NCBI GenBank assembly: GCA_003250275.1
Contig: QKGW01000190.1
Span: 1 to 7,683, forward strand
From: Alphaproteobacteria bacterium
GTDB lineage: Bacteria > Pseudomonadota > Alphaproteobacteria > Rhodospirillales > Rhodospirillaceae
Reading direction: 5' to 3'
DNA: 7,683 nucleotides
Positions 1 to 5,677 of this stretch are shown here, piece after piece; position 1 is the stretch's first letter; the number at the start of each line of letters is the position of its first letter. The position numbers were made by a program, and so were the translations under genes. The notes beneath the pieces were generated by a model. It did not search any database. It saw only the letters and a program-made list of their open reading frames with translations, and was not told the origin of the DNA.

Positions 1-1167
1 TCCGACGCCACCGAGCTCGACTTGAAGGCGGTGCCGCCGGTGCCGATCCTGATGGTCGGCCTGCAGGGCTCGGGCAAGACCACCACCTCGGGCAAGATCG
101 CGCTCCGCCTCAAGGACAAGGAGCGCAAGAAGGTCCTCCTCGCCTCGCTCGACGTCTACCGTCCCGCCGCGCAGGAGCAGCTCGCCCAGCTCGCCAAGCA
201 GGCGGGCGTCGGCGCTCTGCCGATCGTGCCGGGCGAGATGCCGGTGGCGATCGCCAAACGCGCGATGGAGACCGCCCGCAAGGAAGGCTACGACGTCGTC
301 ATCCTCGATACCGCCGGCCGTCTGCACATCGACGCCGAGCTGATGGACGAGGTGGCGAAGGTCCGCGACATCGCCAAGCCGCACGAAACCCTGCTCGTCG
401 TCGACGCGATGACCGGCCAGGACGCGGTGACGCTGGCGCGCGAGTTCAACGAGAAGGTCGGCATCACCGGCATCGTGCTGACCCGCATCGACGGCGACGC
501 GCGCGGCGGCGGCGCGCTTTCGATGCGCGCGGTCACCGGCAGCCCGATCAAGTTCCTCGGCGCGGGCGAAAAGCTCGACAAGCTCGAGGTCTTCCACCCC
601 GACCGCATCGCCAGCCGCATCCTCGGCATGGGCGACGTGGTCTCGCTGGTCGAGAAGGCCGCCGAGAATTTCCAGGCCGACGAGGCGGAGAAGCTCGCGA
701 AGAAGATGCTCGCGGGCAAGTTCGACCTCACCGACATGCTCGGCCAGCTCCAGCAGATCAAGAAGATGGGCGACGTGAAGGGGCTCCTCGGGATGCTCCC
801 CGGCGTCGCCAAGATGAAGAAGCAGATCGCCGCCGCGAACATCGACGACGGCGTGATCAAGCGTCAGGAAGCGATCATCCTGTCGATGACGTCCAAGGAG
901 CGCCACCACCCGGAGCTGATCAAGGCGTCGCGCAAGAAGCGCATCGCCGCCGGTTCGGGCACCTCGGTGCAGGACGTCAACAAGCTGCTCAAGCAGTTCG
1001 AGCAGATGGCGCAGATGATGAAGCAGATGAAGAAGCTCGGAAAGAAGGGCGGGATGCCCCCGGGGTTCGGCGGCGGGATGCCTCCGGGCCTGGGCGGCGG
1101 CGGACTGCCCCCGGGCATGGGCGGTGGTTTGCCCCCGGGTTTCCCCGGCGGGTTCAAGTTGAAGTAA
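1..1167 (+). CDS. ffh: Signal recognition particle protein Ffh (SRP54 homologue), 5'-truncated
   Basis: This is the GTPase of the signal recognition particle. It binds 4.5S RNA and hydrophobic signal sequences on nascent chains and docks with FtsY at the membrane. The reading frame is open from base 1, and 388 codons are visible. Family length suggests that roughly the first 90 residues, mainly the N domain, lie outside the window; the Leu codon at 22 is not the true start. Counting from base 1, the G domain shows the P-loop GLQGSGKTTT (20-29), DVYRPAAQEQL (from 51), DTAGR (103-107), TRIDGD (161-166, with Arg in place of the common TKxD Lys) and GAGEK (187-191). The Met-rich M domain follows, with the SRP-RNA-binding stretch SRKKRIAAGSG (310-320). 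The end is a Lys-rich then Gly/Pro/Met-rich tail. It lies directly upstream of the S16 operon. The identification is certain. Confidence 0.98.
   Translation, partial: SDATELDLKAVPPVPILMVGLQGSGKTTTSGKIALRLKDKERKKVLLASLDVYRPAAQEQLAQLAKQAGVGALPIVPGEMPVAIAKRAMETARKEGYDVVILDTAGRLHIDAELMDEVAKVRDIAKPHETLLVVDAMTGQDAVTLAREFNEKVGITGIVLTRIDGDARGGGALSMRAVTGSPIKFLGAGEKLDKLEVFHPDRIASRILGMGDVVSLVEKAAENFQADEAEKLAKKMLAGKFDLTDMLGQLQQIKKMGDVKGLLGMLPGVAKMKKQIAAANIDDGVIKRQEAIILSMTSKERHHPELIKASRKKRIAAGSGTSVQDVNKLLKQFEQMAQMMKQMKKLGKKGGMPPGFGGGMPPGLGGGGLPPGMGGGLPPGFPGGFKLK
1054..1152 (+). repeat. Imperfect PPG-GGG repeats in the Ffh C-terminal tail
   Basis: Four imperfect units of 8 or 9 codons run in tandem within ffh: MPPGFGGG (1054-1077), MPPGLGGGG (1078-1104), LPPGMGGG (1105-1128) and LPPGFPGG (1129-1152). 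The protein then ends with FKLK. The DNA of each unit carries a cccccggg or cctccggg core, so it is also a low-complexity DNA repeat. The tail lies beyond the folded M domain and is expected to be flexible. Gly/Met-rich Ffh tails are common, but the exact unit varies between species. Confidence 0.8.
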
Positions 1168-1173
1168 GAGTTC

Positions 1174-1217
1174 GGACGGCTCGCCGTCCAAGGGATCGTT
1201 CCGGCGGAGCCGGGACG
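1174..1217 (+). other. Two tandem hairpins between ffh and rpsP
   Basis: The 86-nt gap between ffh and rpsP holds two inverted repeats. The first is a perfect 7-bp arm pair (1174-1180 with 1183-1189, effectively 6 bp around a CTCG loop). The second is 9 bp with one G-U pair (1197-1205 with 1209-1217, loop GGA). Neither is followed by a T tract, so they are not classical intrinsic terminators. They could attenuate read-through, protect the 3' end of ffh mRNA or mark a processing site. I see no convincing promoter before rpsP, so ffh and rpsP may be co-transcribed in part. Confidence 0.4.
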
Positions 1218-1253
1218 GGAAGTTGCACACAGGAACGAAGGGTAAAAGCGAAC

Positions 1254-1610
1254 ATGCTTCGTATTCGTCTCACTCGCGGTGGCGCCAAGGCGCGTCCGTT
1301 CTATCGCATCGTCGTGGCGGACTCGCGCGCCCCGCGTGACGGCCGCTTCATCGAGCGCGTCGGCTCCTACGACCCGATGCTGCCGAAGGACCATGCCGAT
1401 CGTCTGATCCTCAAGGAAGAGCGCGTGAAGTACTGGCTCGGCGTCGGCGCCCAGCCGTCCGATCGCGTCGCGCGTTTCCTCGGCCAGGCCGGCGTGATCG
1501 CGGCTCCGGAAATCAGCGAGCAGCCGAAGAAGTCCGCGCCGAAGAAGAAGGCGCAGGACCGCGCCGCCGAGAAGGCGAAGGCCGCCGAAGCGGCTGCGGC
1601 CGAGGGCTGA
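1254..1610 (+). CDS. rpsP: 30S ribosomal protein S16 (bS16)
   Basis: S16 is a small-subunit assembly protein that binds the 5' domain of 16S rRNA. The 118-residue product begins MLRIRLTRGGAKARPFYRIV and continues with ADSRAPRDGRFIERVG and the LKEERVKYWLGVGAQPSD region, which together cover the whole conserved fold (residues 1 to about 80). Residues from about 86 on are a low-complexity tail rich in Lys, Ala and Glu. The E. coli protein is about 82 residues, so this is a C-terminal extension of the kind common in alphaproteobacteria. The ATG is preceded by a purine-rich GAAGGG at 1237-1242, 11 nt upstream. It is the first gene of the rpsP-rimM-trmD-rplS cluster, with 20 nt to rimM. Confidence 0.98.
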   Translation: MLRIRLTRGGAKARPFYRIVVADSRAPRDGRFIERVGSYDPMLPKDHADRLILKEERVKYWLGVGAQPSDRVARFLGQAGVIAAPEISEQPKKSAPKKKAQDRAAEKAKAAEAAAAEG

Positions 1611-1630
1611 GCCGAAGCGGGGCATAAGCG

Positions 1631-2173
1631 GTGACGGATGTCGCGAGCCGGGTCTGCCTCGGCGTGATCGTCGGCCCCCAGGGGGTCCGCGGCCAGGTTC
1701 GGATCAAGGCGTTCACCGCCGAGCCCGAAGACGTCGGCGCCTATGGCGCACTCGTCGACAAGCTCGGCCGTACCTACGAGATCGCGGTGCGGGGCCTGGC
1801 GAAGGGTGTGGTGATCGCCTCGGTGAAGGGCATTGCGGACCGCAACGCCGCCGAGGTGCTCAAGGGCACCGAACTCTACATCGATCGCGCGCGGCTGCCC
1901 GCGCCCGAGGACGAGGACACCTTCTACCACGCCGACCTGATCGGGTTGGCGGTGGAAAACCGGGCGGGAACCCCGCTCGGCACGGTGGTGGCGGTGTTCG
2001 ACCATGGCGCCGGGGATGTGATCGACATCCGCGGCGGCGACGGCAAGCTGGTAACGGTTCCGTTCACCAAGGCGGTGGTGCCGGTGGTGGACGTGCCCGG
2101 CGGAAAGATCGTCGTGGAGATGCCCGAGGGGCTGATCGACGACGGCAGGAAGCCGGTGGGAGACGAAGGATGA
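1631..2173 (+). CDS. rimM: Ribosome maturation factor RimM (16S rRNA processing protein)
   Basis: RimM binds immature 30S subunits, through S19, and helps fold the 3' (head) domain of 16S rRNA. The 180-residue protein has the RimM N-terminal barrel, starting LGVIVGPQGVRGQVRIKAF (residues 10-28), with IADRNAAEVLKGTELYIDR (68-86). A PRC-barrel half follows, with DLIGLAVENRAGTPLGTV (102-119) and VPFTKAVVPVVD (143-154). Start choice: GTG at 1631 places the conserved LGVIVG motif at the usual distance from the N terminus; no in-frame ATG fits better. The upstream signal is weak (GGGG at 1619-1622). A GTG start and poor ribosome-binding site fit a protein needed in much smaller amounts than S16 and L19. 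The stop codon overlaps the trmD start by 4 nt (ATGA). Confidence 0.96.
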   Translation: MTDVASRVCLGVIVGPQGVRGQVRIKAFTAEPEDVGAYGALVDKLGRTYEIAVRGLAKGVVIASVKGIADRNAAEVLKGTELYIDRARLPAPEDEDTFYHADLIGLAVENRAGTPLGTVVAVFDHGAGDVIDIRGGDGKLVTVPFTKAVVPVVDVPGGKIVVEMPEGLIDDGRKPVGDEG

Positions 2174-2943
2174 CGACGGCGGACCTTCCGATCGCGGAGG
2201 GGAACGACGGGGAGAGGAAGCCCGGCTGGCTCGCCAGCGTGCTCACCATCTTCCCCGGCATGTTTCCGGGCGCGCTCGGGTTTTCGCTGGCGGGACGGGC
2301 GCTCGAAAAGGGCATCTGGGAACTGGCCGCGCACAATCTGCGCGACTACGCCCTCGATCGCCACGGCACCGTCGACGACACGCCCTTCGGCGGCGGTCCG
2401 GGCATGGTGATGCGCCCGGACGTGCTCGACCGGGCGATCGTCGCGGCGCGCGAGCAGGCGGGCGACCGCGCCGGTCCGCTGATCTACTTCACGCCGCGCG
2501 GTCGGCGACTGGACCAGGATCGGGTCCGGGAACTGGCCGCCGGACCGGGTGCCACGCTGTTGTGCGGCCGGTTCGAGGGCGTCGACGAACGGCTGCTGGA
2601 AGCCCACGAGATCGAGGAAGTCAGCCTCGGAGATTTCGTGCTTTCCGGCGGGGAATTGCCGGCAACGGTACTGCTCGATGCGGTGGTGCGGTTGCTGCCG
2701 GGCGTGATGGGCCAGGCCCAATCGCTCGACGAAGAGAGTTTCGAGCGCGGACTGCTGGAGTACCCCCAGTACACGCGCCCGCAGATTTGGGCCGGAAGGC
2801 CCGTGCCGGATGTGCTGAACTCCGGCCACCACGCGGAAATTGCCAAGTGGCGGCGGAGCAAGGCCGAGGAAACAACGCGAATCAGGCGACCCGACCTTTG
2901 GGAAGCCTACCAGGCGTCCCAGGGACGGAAGAAAGAGGAATAG
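2170..2943 (+). CDS. trmD: tRNA (guanine37-N1)-methyltransferase TrmD
   Basis: TrmD methylates N1 of G37 in tRNAs with G36, using S-adenosylmethionine, and so prevents +1 frameshifting. It is a SPOUT enzyme with a trefoil knot and acts as a homodimer. The 257 residues show DRHGTVDDTPFGGGPGMVM (63-81) and the three knot loops YFTPRGR (106-112), LCGRFEGVDER (131-141) and SLGDFVLSGGELP (152-164). R174 aligns with E. coli R154. The C-terminal domain has LLEYPQYTRP and NSGHHAEIAKWRR. Residue 189, aligned with the E. coli catalytic base D169, is Glu (context DEESF). About 18 residues precede the usual family N terminus. The ATGA overlap with rimM and GGGAG at 2158-2162 (7 nt upstream) support the start and imply translational coupling. 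Confidence 0.97.
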   Translation: MTTADLPIAEGNDGERKPGWLASVLTIFPGMFPGALGFSLAGRALEKGIWELAAHNLRDYALDRHGTVDDTPFGGGPGMVMRPDVLDRAIVAAREQAGDRAGPLIYFTPRGRRLDQDRVRELAAGPGATLLCGRFEGVDERLLEAHEIEEVSLGDFVLSGGELPATVLLDAVVRLLPGVMGQAQSLDEESFERGLLEYPQYTRPQIWAGRPVPDVLNSGHHAEIAKWRRSKAEETTRIRRPDLWEAYQASQGRKKEE

Positions 2944-2946
2944 GTC

Positions 2947-3348
2947 ATGAACATCATCGAAACGCTCGAAGCGGAACAGATTGCGAAGCTCACCGACGGG
3001 CGCCCCGTGCCGGCCTTCAAGCCGGGCGACACCCTTCGCGTCCACACCAAGGTGGTCGAAGGCACCCGCGAGCGTATCCAGGTCTACGAGGGCGTGTGCA
3101 TCGCCCGCCGCAACGCCGGTCTGAACTCCTCGTTCACCGTGCGCAAGATCTCCTTCGGCGAAGGCGTCGAGCGCGTGTTCCCGCTCTACTCGCCGAACGT
3201 GGCGCAGATCGAGGTGACCCGCATCGGTAAGGTGCGCCGCGCGAAGCTCTACTACCTCCGCGCCCTGCGTGGCCGTGCGGCCCGCATCGCCGAGGACAAG
3301 GCGGCGCTTCTCAAGGCGCGCGCCCGCGCCGAGAGCGGCGAGGCGTAA
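2947..3348 (+). CDS. rplS: 50S ribosomal protein L19 (bL19)
   Basis: L19 is a large-subunit protein located at the interface with the 30S subunit. The 133-residue product begins MNIIETLEAEQIAKL and has the conserved FKPGDTLRVHTKVVEGTRER (25-44), RRNAGLNSSFTVRKISFGEG and VERVFPLYSPNVAQIEV blocks. The basic C-terminal segment contains RRAKLYYLRALRGRAARI, followed by a short Ala/Arg-rich tail. It starts 3 nt after the trmD stop. A strong AGAGGA (2934-2939) sits 7 nt before the ATG inside the end of trmD, much better than the rimM signal. It is the last gene of the S16 operon, followed by two hairpins in the next gap. The identification is certain. Confidence 0.98.
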   Translation: MNIIETLEAEQIAKLTDGRPVPAFKPGDTLRVHTKVVEGTRERIQVYEGVCIARRNAGLNSSFTVRKISFGEGVERVFPLYSPNVAQIEVTRIGKVRRAKLYYLRALRGRAARIAEDKAALLKARARAESGEA

Positions 3349-3358
3349 GCTTCGCCCC

Positions 3359-3379
3359 CGCCGGGCTCCCCGCCCGGCG
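3359..3379 (+). terminator. GC-rich hairpin just after rplS
   Basis: An 8-bp perfect stem (3359-3366 with 3372-3379, core GCCGGGC/GCCCGGC) closes a 5-nt TCCCC loop, starting 10 nt after the rplS stop. No T tract follows, so intrinsic termination would be inefficient. It may stabilise the 3' end of the ribosomal-protein mRNA or work with the next hairpin at 3400-3426. Its function is inferred from position only. Confidence 0.35.
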
Positions 3380-3399
3380 ATCACGGACATGACCGCGCG

Positions 3400-3426
3400 C
3401 CGCCGAAGGCCCTTGGCTTTCGGCGG
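3400..3426 (+). terminator. Second hairpin after rplS, overlapping the leuC promoter
   Basis: An 11-bp stem with one G-U pair (3400-3410 with 3416-3426; arms CCGCCGAAGGC and GCTTTCGGCGG) closes a 5-nt CCTTG loop. The T-rich ATTTCTTT only begins about 12 nt downstream, so this is not a textbook terminator. It is the strongest structure between rplS and leuC and the best candidate end of the S16-L19 transcript. The loop and 3' arm contain the candidate leuC -35 hexamer. Confidence 0.4.
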
Positions 3427-3440
3427 ATCGCGCGTATATT
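3413..3440 (+). promoter_or_regulatory. Candidate sigma-70-type promoter for leuCD
   Basis: TTGGCT (3413-3418) and TATATT (3435-3440) are separated by 16 nt. They match TTGACA at 4 of 6 positions and TATAAT at 5 of 6; TTG in the -35 is the part best kept in alphaproteobacterial housekeeping promoters. TATATT stands out in a very GC-rich surrounding. Transcription would start near 3447, giving a leader of about 54 nt before leuC. The -35 element is shared with the hairpin at 3400-3426. This is pattern matching by eye. Confidence 0.5.
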
Positions 3441-3446
3441 TCTTTG

Positions 3447-3500
3447 TCCGCCCGGCCAAGGCCGGAAAATTGCTCATGTGCCCACGGGAGCGTTAATCTT
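3447..3500 (+). promoter_or_regulatory. Predicted leuC 5' leader
   Basis: The predicted leader contains a short GC hairpin (3452-3457 with 3460-3465, CCGGCC/GGCCGG), a six-codon open frame (3476-3496, MCPRER) ending 4 nt before the leuC ATG, and the leuC ribosome-binding site GGGAG at 3486-3490, 10 nt before the start. There are no Leu codons in the small frame and no alternative terminator/antiterminator pair that I can see, so classical leucine attenuation is not supported. Confidence 0.3.
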
Positions 3501-4910
3501 ATGACCGAGCCGCGTACCCTCTTCGACAAGATCTGGGCCAGTCACCTGGTCGACCGCCAGGAAGACGGCACCTGCCTGATCTATATCGACCGCCATCTGG
3601 TTCACGAAGTCACCAGCCCGCAGGCGTTCGAGGGACTCGCACTCGCCGGCCGCAAGGTTCACCGCCCGATGCAGACGCTCGCGGTGGCGGACCACAACGT
3701 TCCCACCACCGACCGCTCGAAGGGCATCGCCGATCCGGAATCGCGCACCCAGGTCGATACCCTCGAAGCCAACGGCAAGGCGTTCGGCATCCGCGTGTTC
3801 GGCATGTCGGACGACCGCCAGGGCATCGTCCACATCGTCGGGCCGGAGCAGGGCTTCACCCTGCCGGGCATGACCATCGTCTGCGGCGACAGCCACACCT
3901 CGACCCACGGCGCGTTCGGCAGCCTCGCGTTCGGCATCGGTACCTCCGAGGTCGAACACGTGCTCGCGACCCAGACCCTGGTGCAGGCGCCCGCCAAGAA
4001 CATGCGCATCCGCGTCGAGGGCAAGCTCCCCGCGGGCGCGACCGCCAAGGACATCGTGCTCAAGATCATCGGCACGATCGGCACCGCGGGCGGCACCGGC
4101 TACGTCATCGAGTACGCGGGCGAGGCGATCCGCAACCTCTCGATGGAAGGGCGGATGACGATCTGCAACATGTCGATCGAGGGCGGCGCGCGCGCCGGCC
4201 TGATCGCCCCCGACGAAACCACCTTCGCCTACATCAAGGGCCGCCCGATGGCGCCGCAAGGCGCCGACTGGGACAAGGCGGTGGCCTACTGGAGCACCCT
4301 CGTCACCGACGAAGGCGCGAAGTTCGACACCGAGATCGTCATCGACGCCGCCGAGATCATCCCGCAGGTCACCTGGGGCACCAGCCCCGAGGACGTGGTG
4401 CCGATCACCGGCGCGGTGCCGAACCCGGACGACGCCGACGACGAAGGCAAGGCCAAGGCGATGCGCCGCAGCCTCGAATACATGGGCCTCACCGCCGGTC
4501 AGAAGATCGAAGAGGTGAAGATCGACCGCGTGTTCATCGGCTCGTGCACCAACGGCCGGATCGAGGACCTGCGCGCCGCCGCCGCGGTGGCGAAGGGCCG
4601 CAAGGTCGATCCGTCGGTCAAGGCGATGGTGGTGCCGGGCTCCGGCCTGGTGAAGAAGCAGGCCGAGGCCGAGGGGCTCGACGCGGTGTTCCGCGAGGCG
4701 GGCTTCGAATGGCGCGAGCCGGGTTGCTCGATGTGCCTCGCGATGAACGCCGACAAGCTCGAGCCCGGCGAACGCTGCGCCTCGACCTCGAACCGCAATT
4801 TCGAGGGCCGTCAGGGCCGCGGCGGCCGCACCCACCTCGTCAGCCCCGAGATCGCTGCCGCTTCGGCGATCACCGGCTATCTCACCGACGTGCGTAAGTT
4901 CCAGGCGTAA
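3501..4910 (+). CDS. leuC: 3-isopropylmalate dehydratase large subunit
   Basis: LeuC is the large, iron-sulfur subunit of isopropylmalate isomerase. With LeuD it converts 2-isopropylmalate to 3-isopropylmalate through 2-isopropylmaleate, the second dedicated step of leucine synthesis in the cytoplasm. The 469-residue protein is full length and starts MTEPRTLFDKIWASHLV, matching the family N terminus; the frame is open upstream but that part has no family similarity. Visible motifs are CGDSHTSTHGAFG (from residue 128), FGIGTSEVEHVLATQ and the three 4Fe-4S ligands: C349 in GSCTNGR, and C409 and C412 in PGCSMC. The C-terminal region has STSNRNFEGRQG. It is followed after 14 nt by leuD, its obligate partner. 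GGGAG at 3486-3490 is the likely ribosome-binding site. Confidence 0.98.
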   Translation: MTEPRTLFDKIWASHLVDRQEDGTCLIYIDRHLVHEVTSPQAFEGLALAGRKVHRPMQTLAVADHNVPTTDRSKGIADPESRTQVDTLEANGKAFGIRVFGMSDDRQGIVHIVGPEQGFTLPGMTIVCGDSHTSTHGAFGSLAFGIGTSEVEHVLATQTLVQAPAKNMRIRVEGKLPAGATAKDIVLKIIGTIGTAGGTGYVIEYAGEAIRNLSMEGRMTICNMSIEGGARAGLIAPDETTFAYIKGRPMAPQGADWDKAVAYWSTLVTDEGAKFDTEIVIDAAEIIPQVTWGTSPEDVVPITGAVPNPDDADDEGKAKAMRRSLEYMGLTAGQKIEEVKIDRVFIGSCTNGRIEDLRAAAAVAKGRKVDPSVKAMVVPGSGLVKKQAEAEGLDAVFREAGFEWREPGCSMCLAMNADKLEPGERCASTSNRNFEGRQGRGGRTHLVSPEIAAASAITGYLTDVRKFQA

Positions 4911-4924
4911 GGGGGTTAGAGACC

Positions 4925-5530
4925 ATGGATAAGTTCGAAGTCCTCACCGGCGTTGCCGCCCCCCTGCCGATGATCAACGTCGACACCGACATGATCATCC
5001 CGAAGCAGTTCCTCAAGACGATCAAGCGCACCGGCCTCGGCAAGAGCCTGTTCTTCGAGATGCGCTACGACGACGCGGGCAAGGAAAACCCCGAGTTCGT
5101 GCTGAACAAGGCGGCCTACCGCAACGCCAAGATCCTCGTTTCGGGCGCGAACTTCGGTTGCGGTTCGTCGCGCGAGCACGCGCCGTGGTCGATCCTCGAC
5201 TTCGGCATCCGCTGCGTGATCGCGCCGAGCTTCGCCGACATCTTCTACAACAACTGCTTCAAGAACGGCATCCTGCCGATCAAGCTGCCGCAGGAGATCT
5301 GCGACAAGCTGATGAAGGCCGCGGAGAACGGCGCCAACGCCACCTTCACCGTCGACCTCCAGGCGCAGGAAATCCAGATGCCCGACGGCGAGAAGGTGCC
5401 GTTCTCGACCGACGCGTTCCGCCGTCACTGCCTGCTCAACGGCCTCGACGACATCGGCCTCACCCTCGAGAAGAAGCCGAAGATCGACACTTACGAGACT
5501 GCCCGCAAGACCGAGCAGCCCTGGGTCTGA
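4925..5530 (+). CDS. leuD: 3-isopropylmalate dehydratase small subunit
   Basis: LeuD is the small swivelling subunit of isopropylmalate isomerase. It helps bind the substrate beside the LeuC iron-sulfur cluster. The 201-residue length equals that of E. coli LeuD. Motifs are NVDTDMIIPKQFLK (18-31), the substrate-contact loop GANFGCGSSREHAPW (74-88), FADIFYNNCFKNG (103-115) and HCLLNGLDDIGLTL (168-181). The ATG at 4925 is preceded by GGGGG at 4911-4915, 9 nt upstream. The gene lies 14 nt after leuC and is clearly co-transcribed with it. A strong terminator follows 21 nt after the stop, so this appears to be the last gene of its unit. Confidence 0.98.
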   Translation: MDKFEVLTGVAAPLPMINVDTDMIIPKQFLKTIKRTGLGKSLFFEMRYDDAGKENPEFVLNKAAYRNAKILVSGANFGCGSSREHAPWSILDFGIRCVIAPSFADIFYNNCFKNGILPIKLPQEICDKLMKAAENGANATFTVDLQAQEIQMPDGEKVPFSTDAFRRHCLLNGLDDIGLTLEKKPKIDTYETARKTEQPWV

Positions 5531-5551
5531 TCTCCCGCGCCGAGAAATCCG

Positions 5552-5579
5552 AAAAGGCCGGGCGTCCCCCGGCCTTTTT
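5552..5579 (+). terminator. Rho-independent terminator after leuD
   Basis: An 11-bp stem pairs AAAAGGCCGGG (5552-5562) with CCCGGCCTTTT (5568-5578) around a 5-nt CGTCC loop. The 3' arm runs into TTTTT (5575-5579), giving the A-stem-T layout of an intrinsic terminator. It lies 21 nt downstream of leuD and about 100 nt upstream of leuB. It is the most convincing terminator in the window and implies that leuB is largely transcribed separately from leuCD. Confidence 0.85.
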
Positions 5580-5604
5580 CGTTGGTGGTGCGGCGCGGTT
5601 TTTC

Positions 5605-5633
5605 CTGGCGTTTTCGGGCGGGAGCGGAATAAT
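5605..5633 (+). promoter_or_regulatory. Candidate promoter for leuB
   Basis: CTGGCG (5605-5610) and AATAAT (5628-5633) are 17 nt apart. The -10 matches TATAAT at 5 of 6 positions; the -35 matches only 3 of 6. The layout resembles the candidate leuC promoter (a TGGC core in the -35 and an AT-rich -10). A promoter is expected here because a strong terminator lies just upstream at 5552-5579. The start site would be near 5640, with a leader of about 38 nt. Ribosome-binding site: AAAGG at 5663-5667, 10 nt before the leuB ATG. Confidence 0.4.
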
Positions 5634-5647
5634 CGGTCCCCCGATTA
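5630..5647 (+). promoter_or_regulatory. Inverted repeat over the predicted leuB start site
   Basis: TAATCGG (5630-5636) and CCGATTA (5641-5647) are perfect inverted repeats around a TCCC centre. The repeat overlaps the last bases of the candidate -10 and is centred on the predicted transcription start, which suits a repressor operator. It could equally be a 5'-end RNA hairpin, if transcription starts a few bases further upstream. I cannot name a regulator from the sequence. Confidence 0.4.
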
Positions 5648-5677
5648 CGGAACGACGCAACGAAAGGCTTTCGAACG

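Noticed and set aside
1223..1228. TTGCAC as a possible rpsP -35
   Set aside because: No acceptable -10 occurs at 16-18 nt, and the start would fall at or past the rpsP ATG.
864..1625. A minus-strand Pro/Gly-rich frame opposite the ffh tail and rpsP
   Set aside because: The proline-rich stretch is the reverse reading of the Ffh tail repeat; the rest is antisense to rpsP.
2915..2927. Small 5-bp hairpin (CGTCC/GGACG) upstream of the rplS ribosome-binding site
   Set aside because: It is too short and lies inside trmD coding sequence; it leaves the AGAGGA site free, so a regulatory role is not supported.
1924..3477. A 517-codon minus-strand open frame opposite rimM, trmD and rplS
   Set aside because: It crosses three well-defined genes on the other strand and has biased low-information composition; it is explained by high G+C at third positions.
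3444..3500. Possible N-terminal extension of LeuC from a TTG at 3444
   Set aside because: The added 19 residues have no family match, the TTG lies at or before the predicted transcription start, and the ATG at 3501 gives the normal family N terminus with a GGGAG site.
3447..3500. Leucine attenuator in the leuC leader
   Set aside because: The only small frame has no Leu codons and there are no mutually exclusive stems followed by a T tract.
3474..4835. A 453-codon minus-strand open frame opposite leuC
   Set aside because: It is an antisense shadow of leuC with the same skewed His/Arg/Ala/Val/Asp composition and no recognisable motif.
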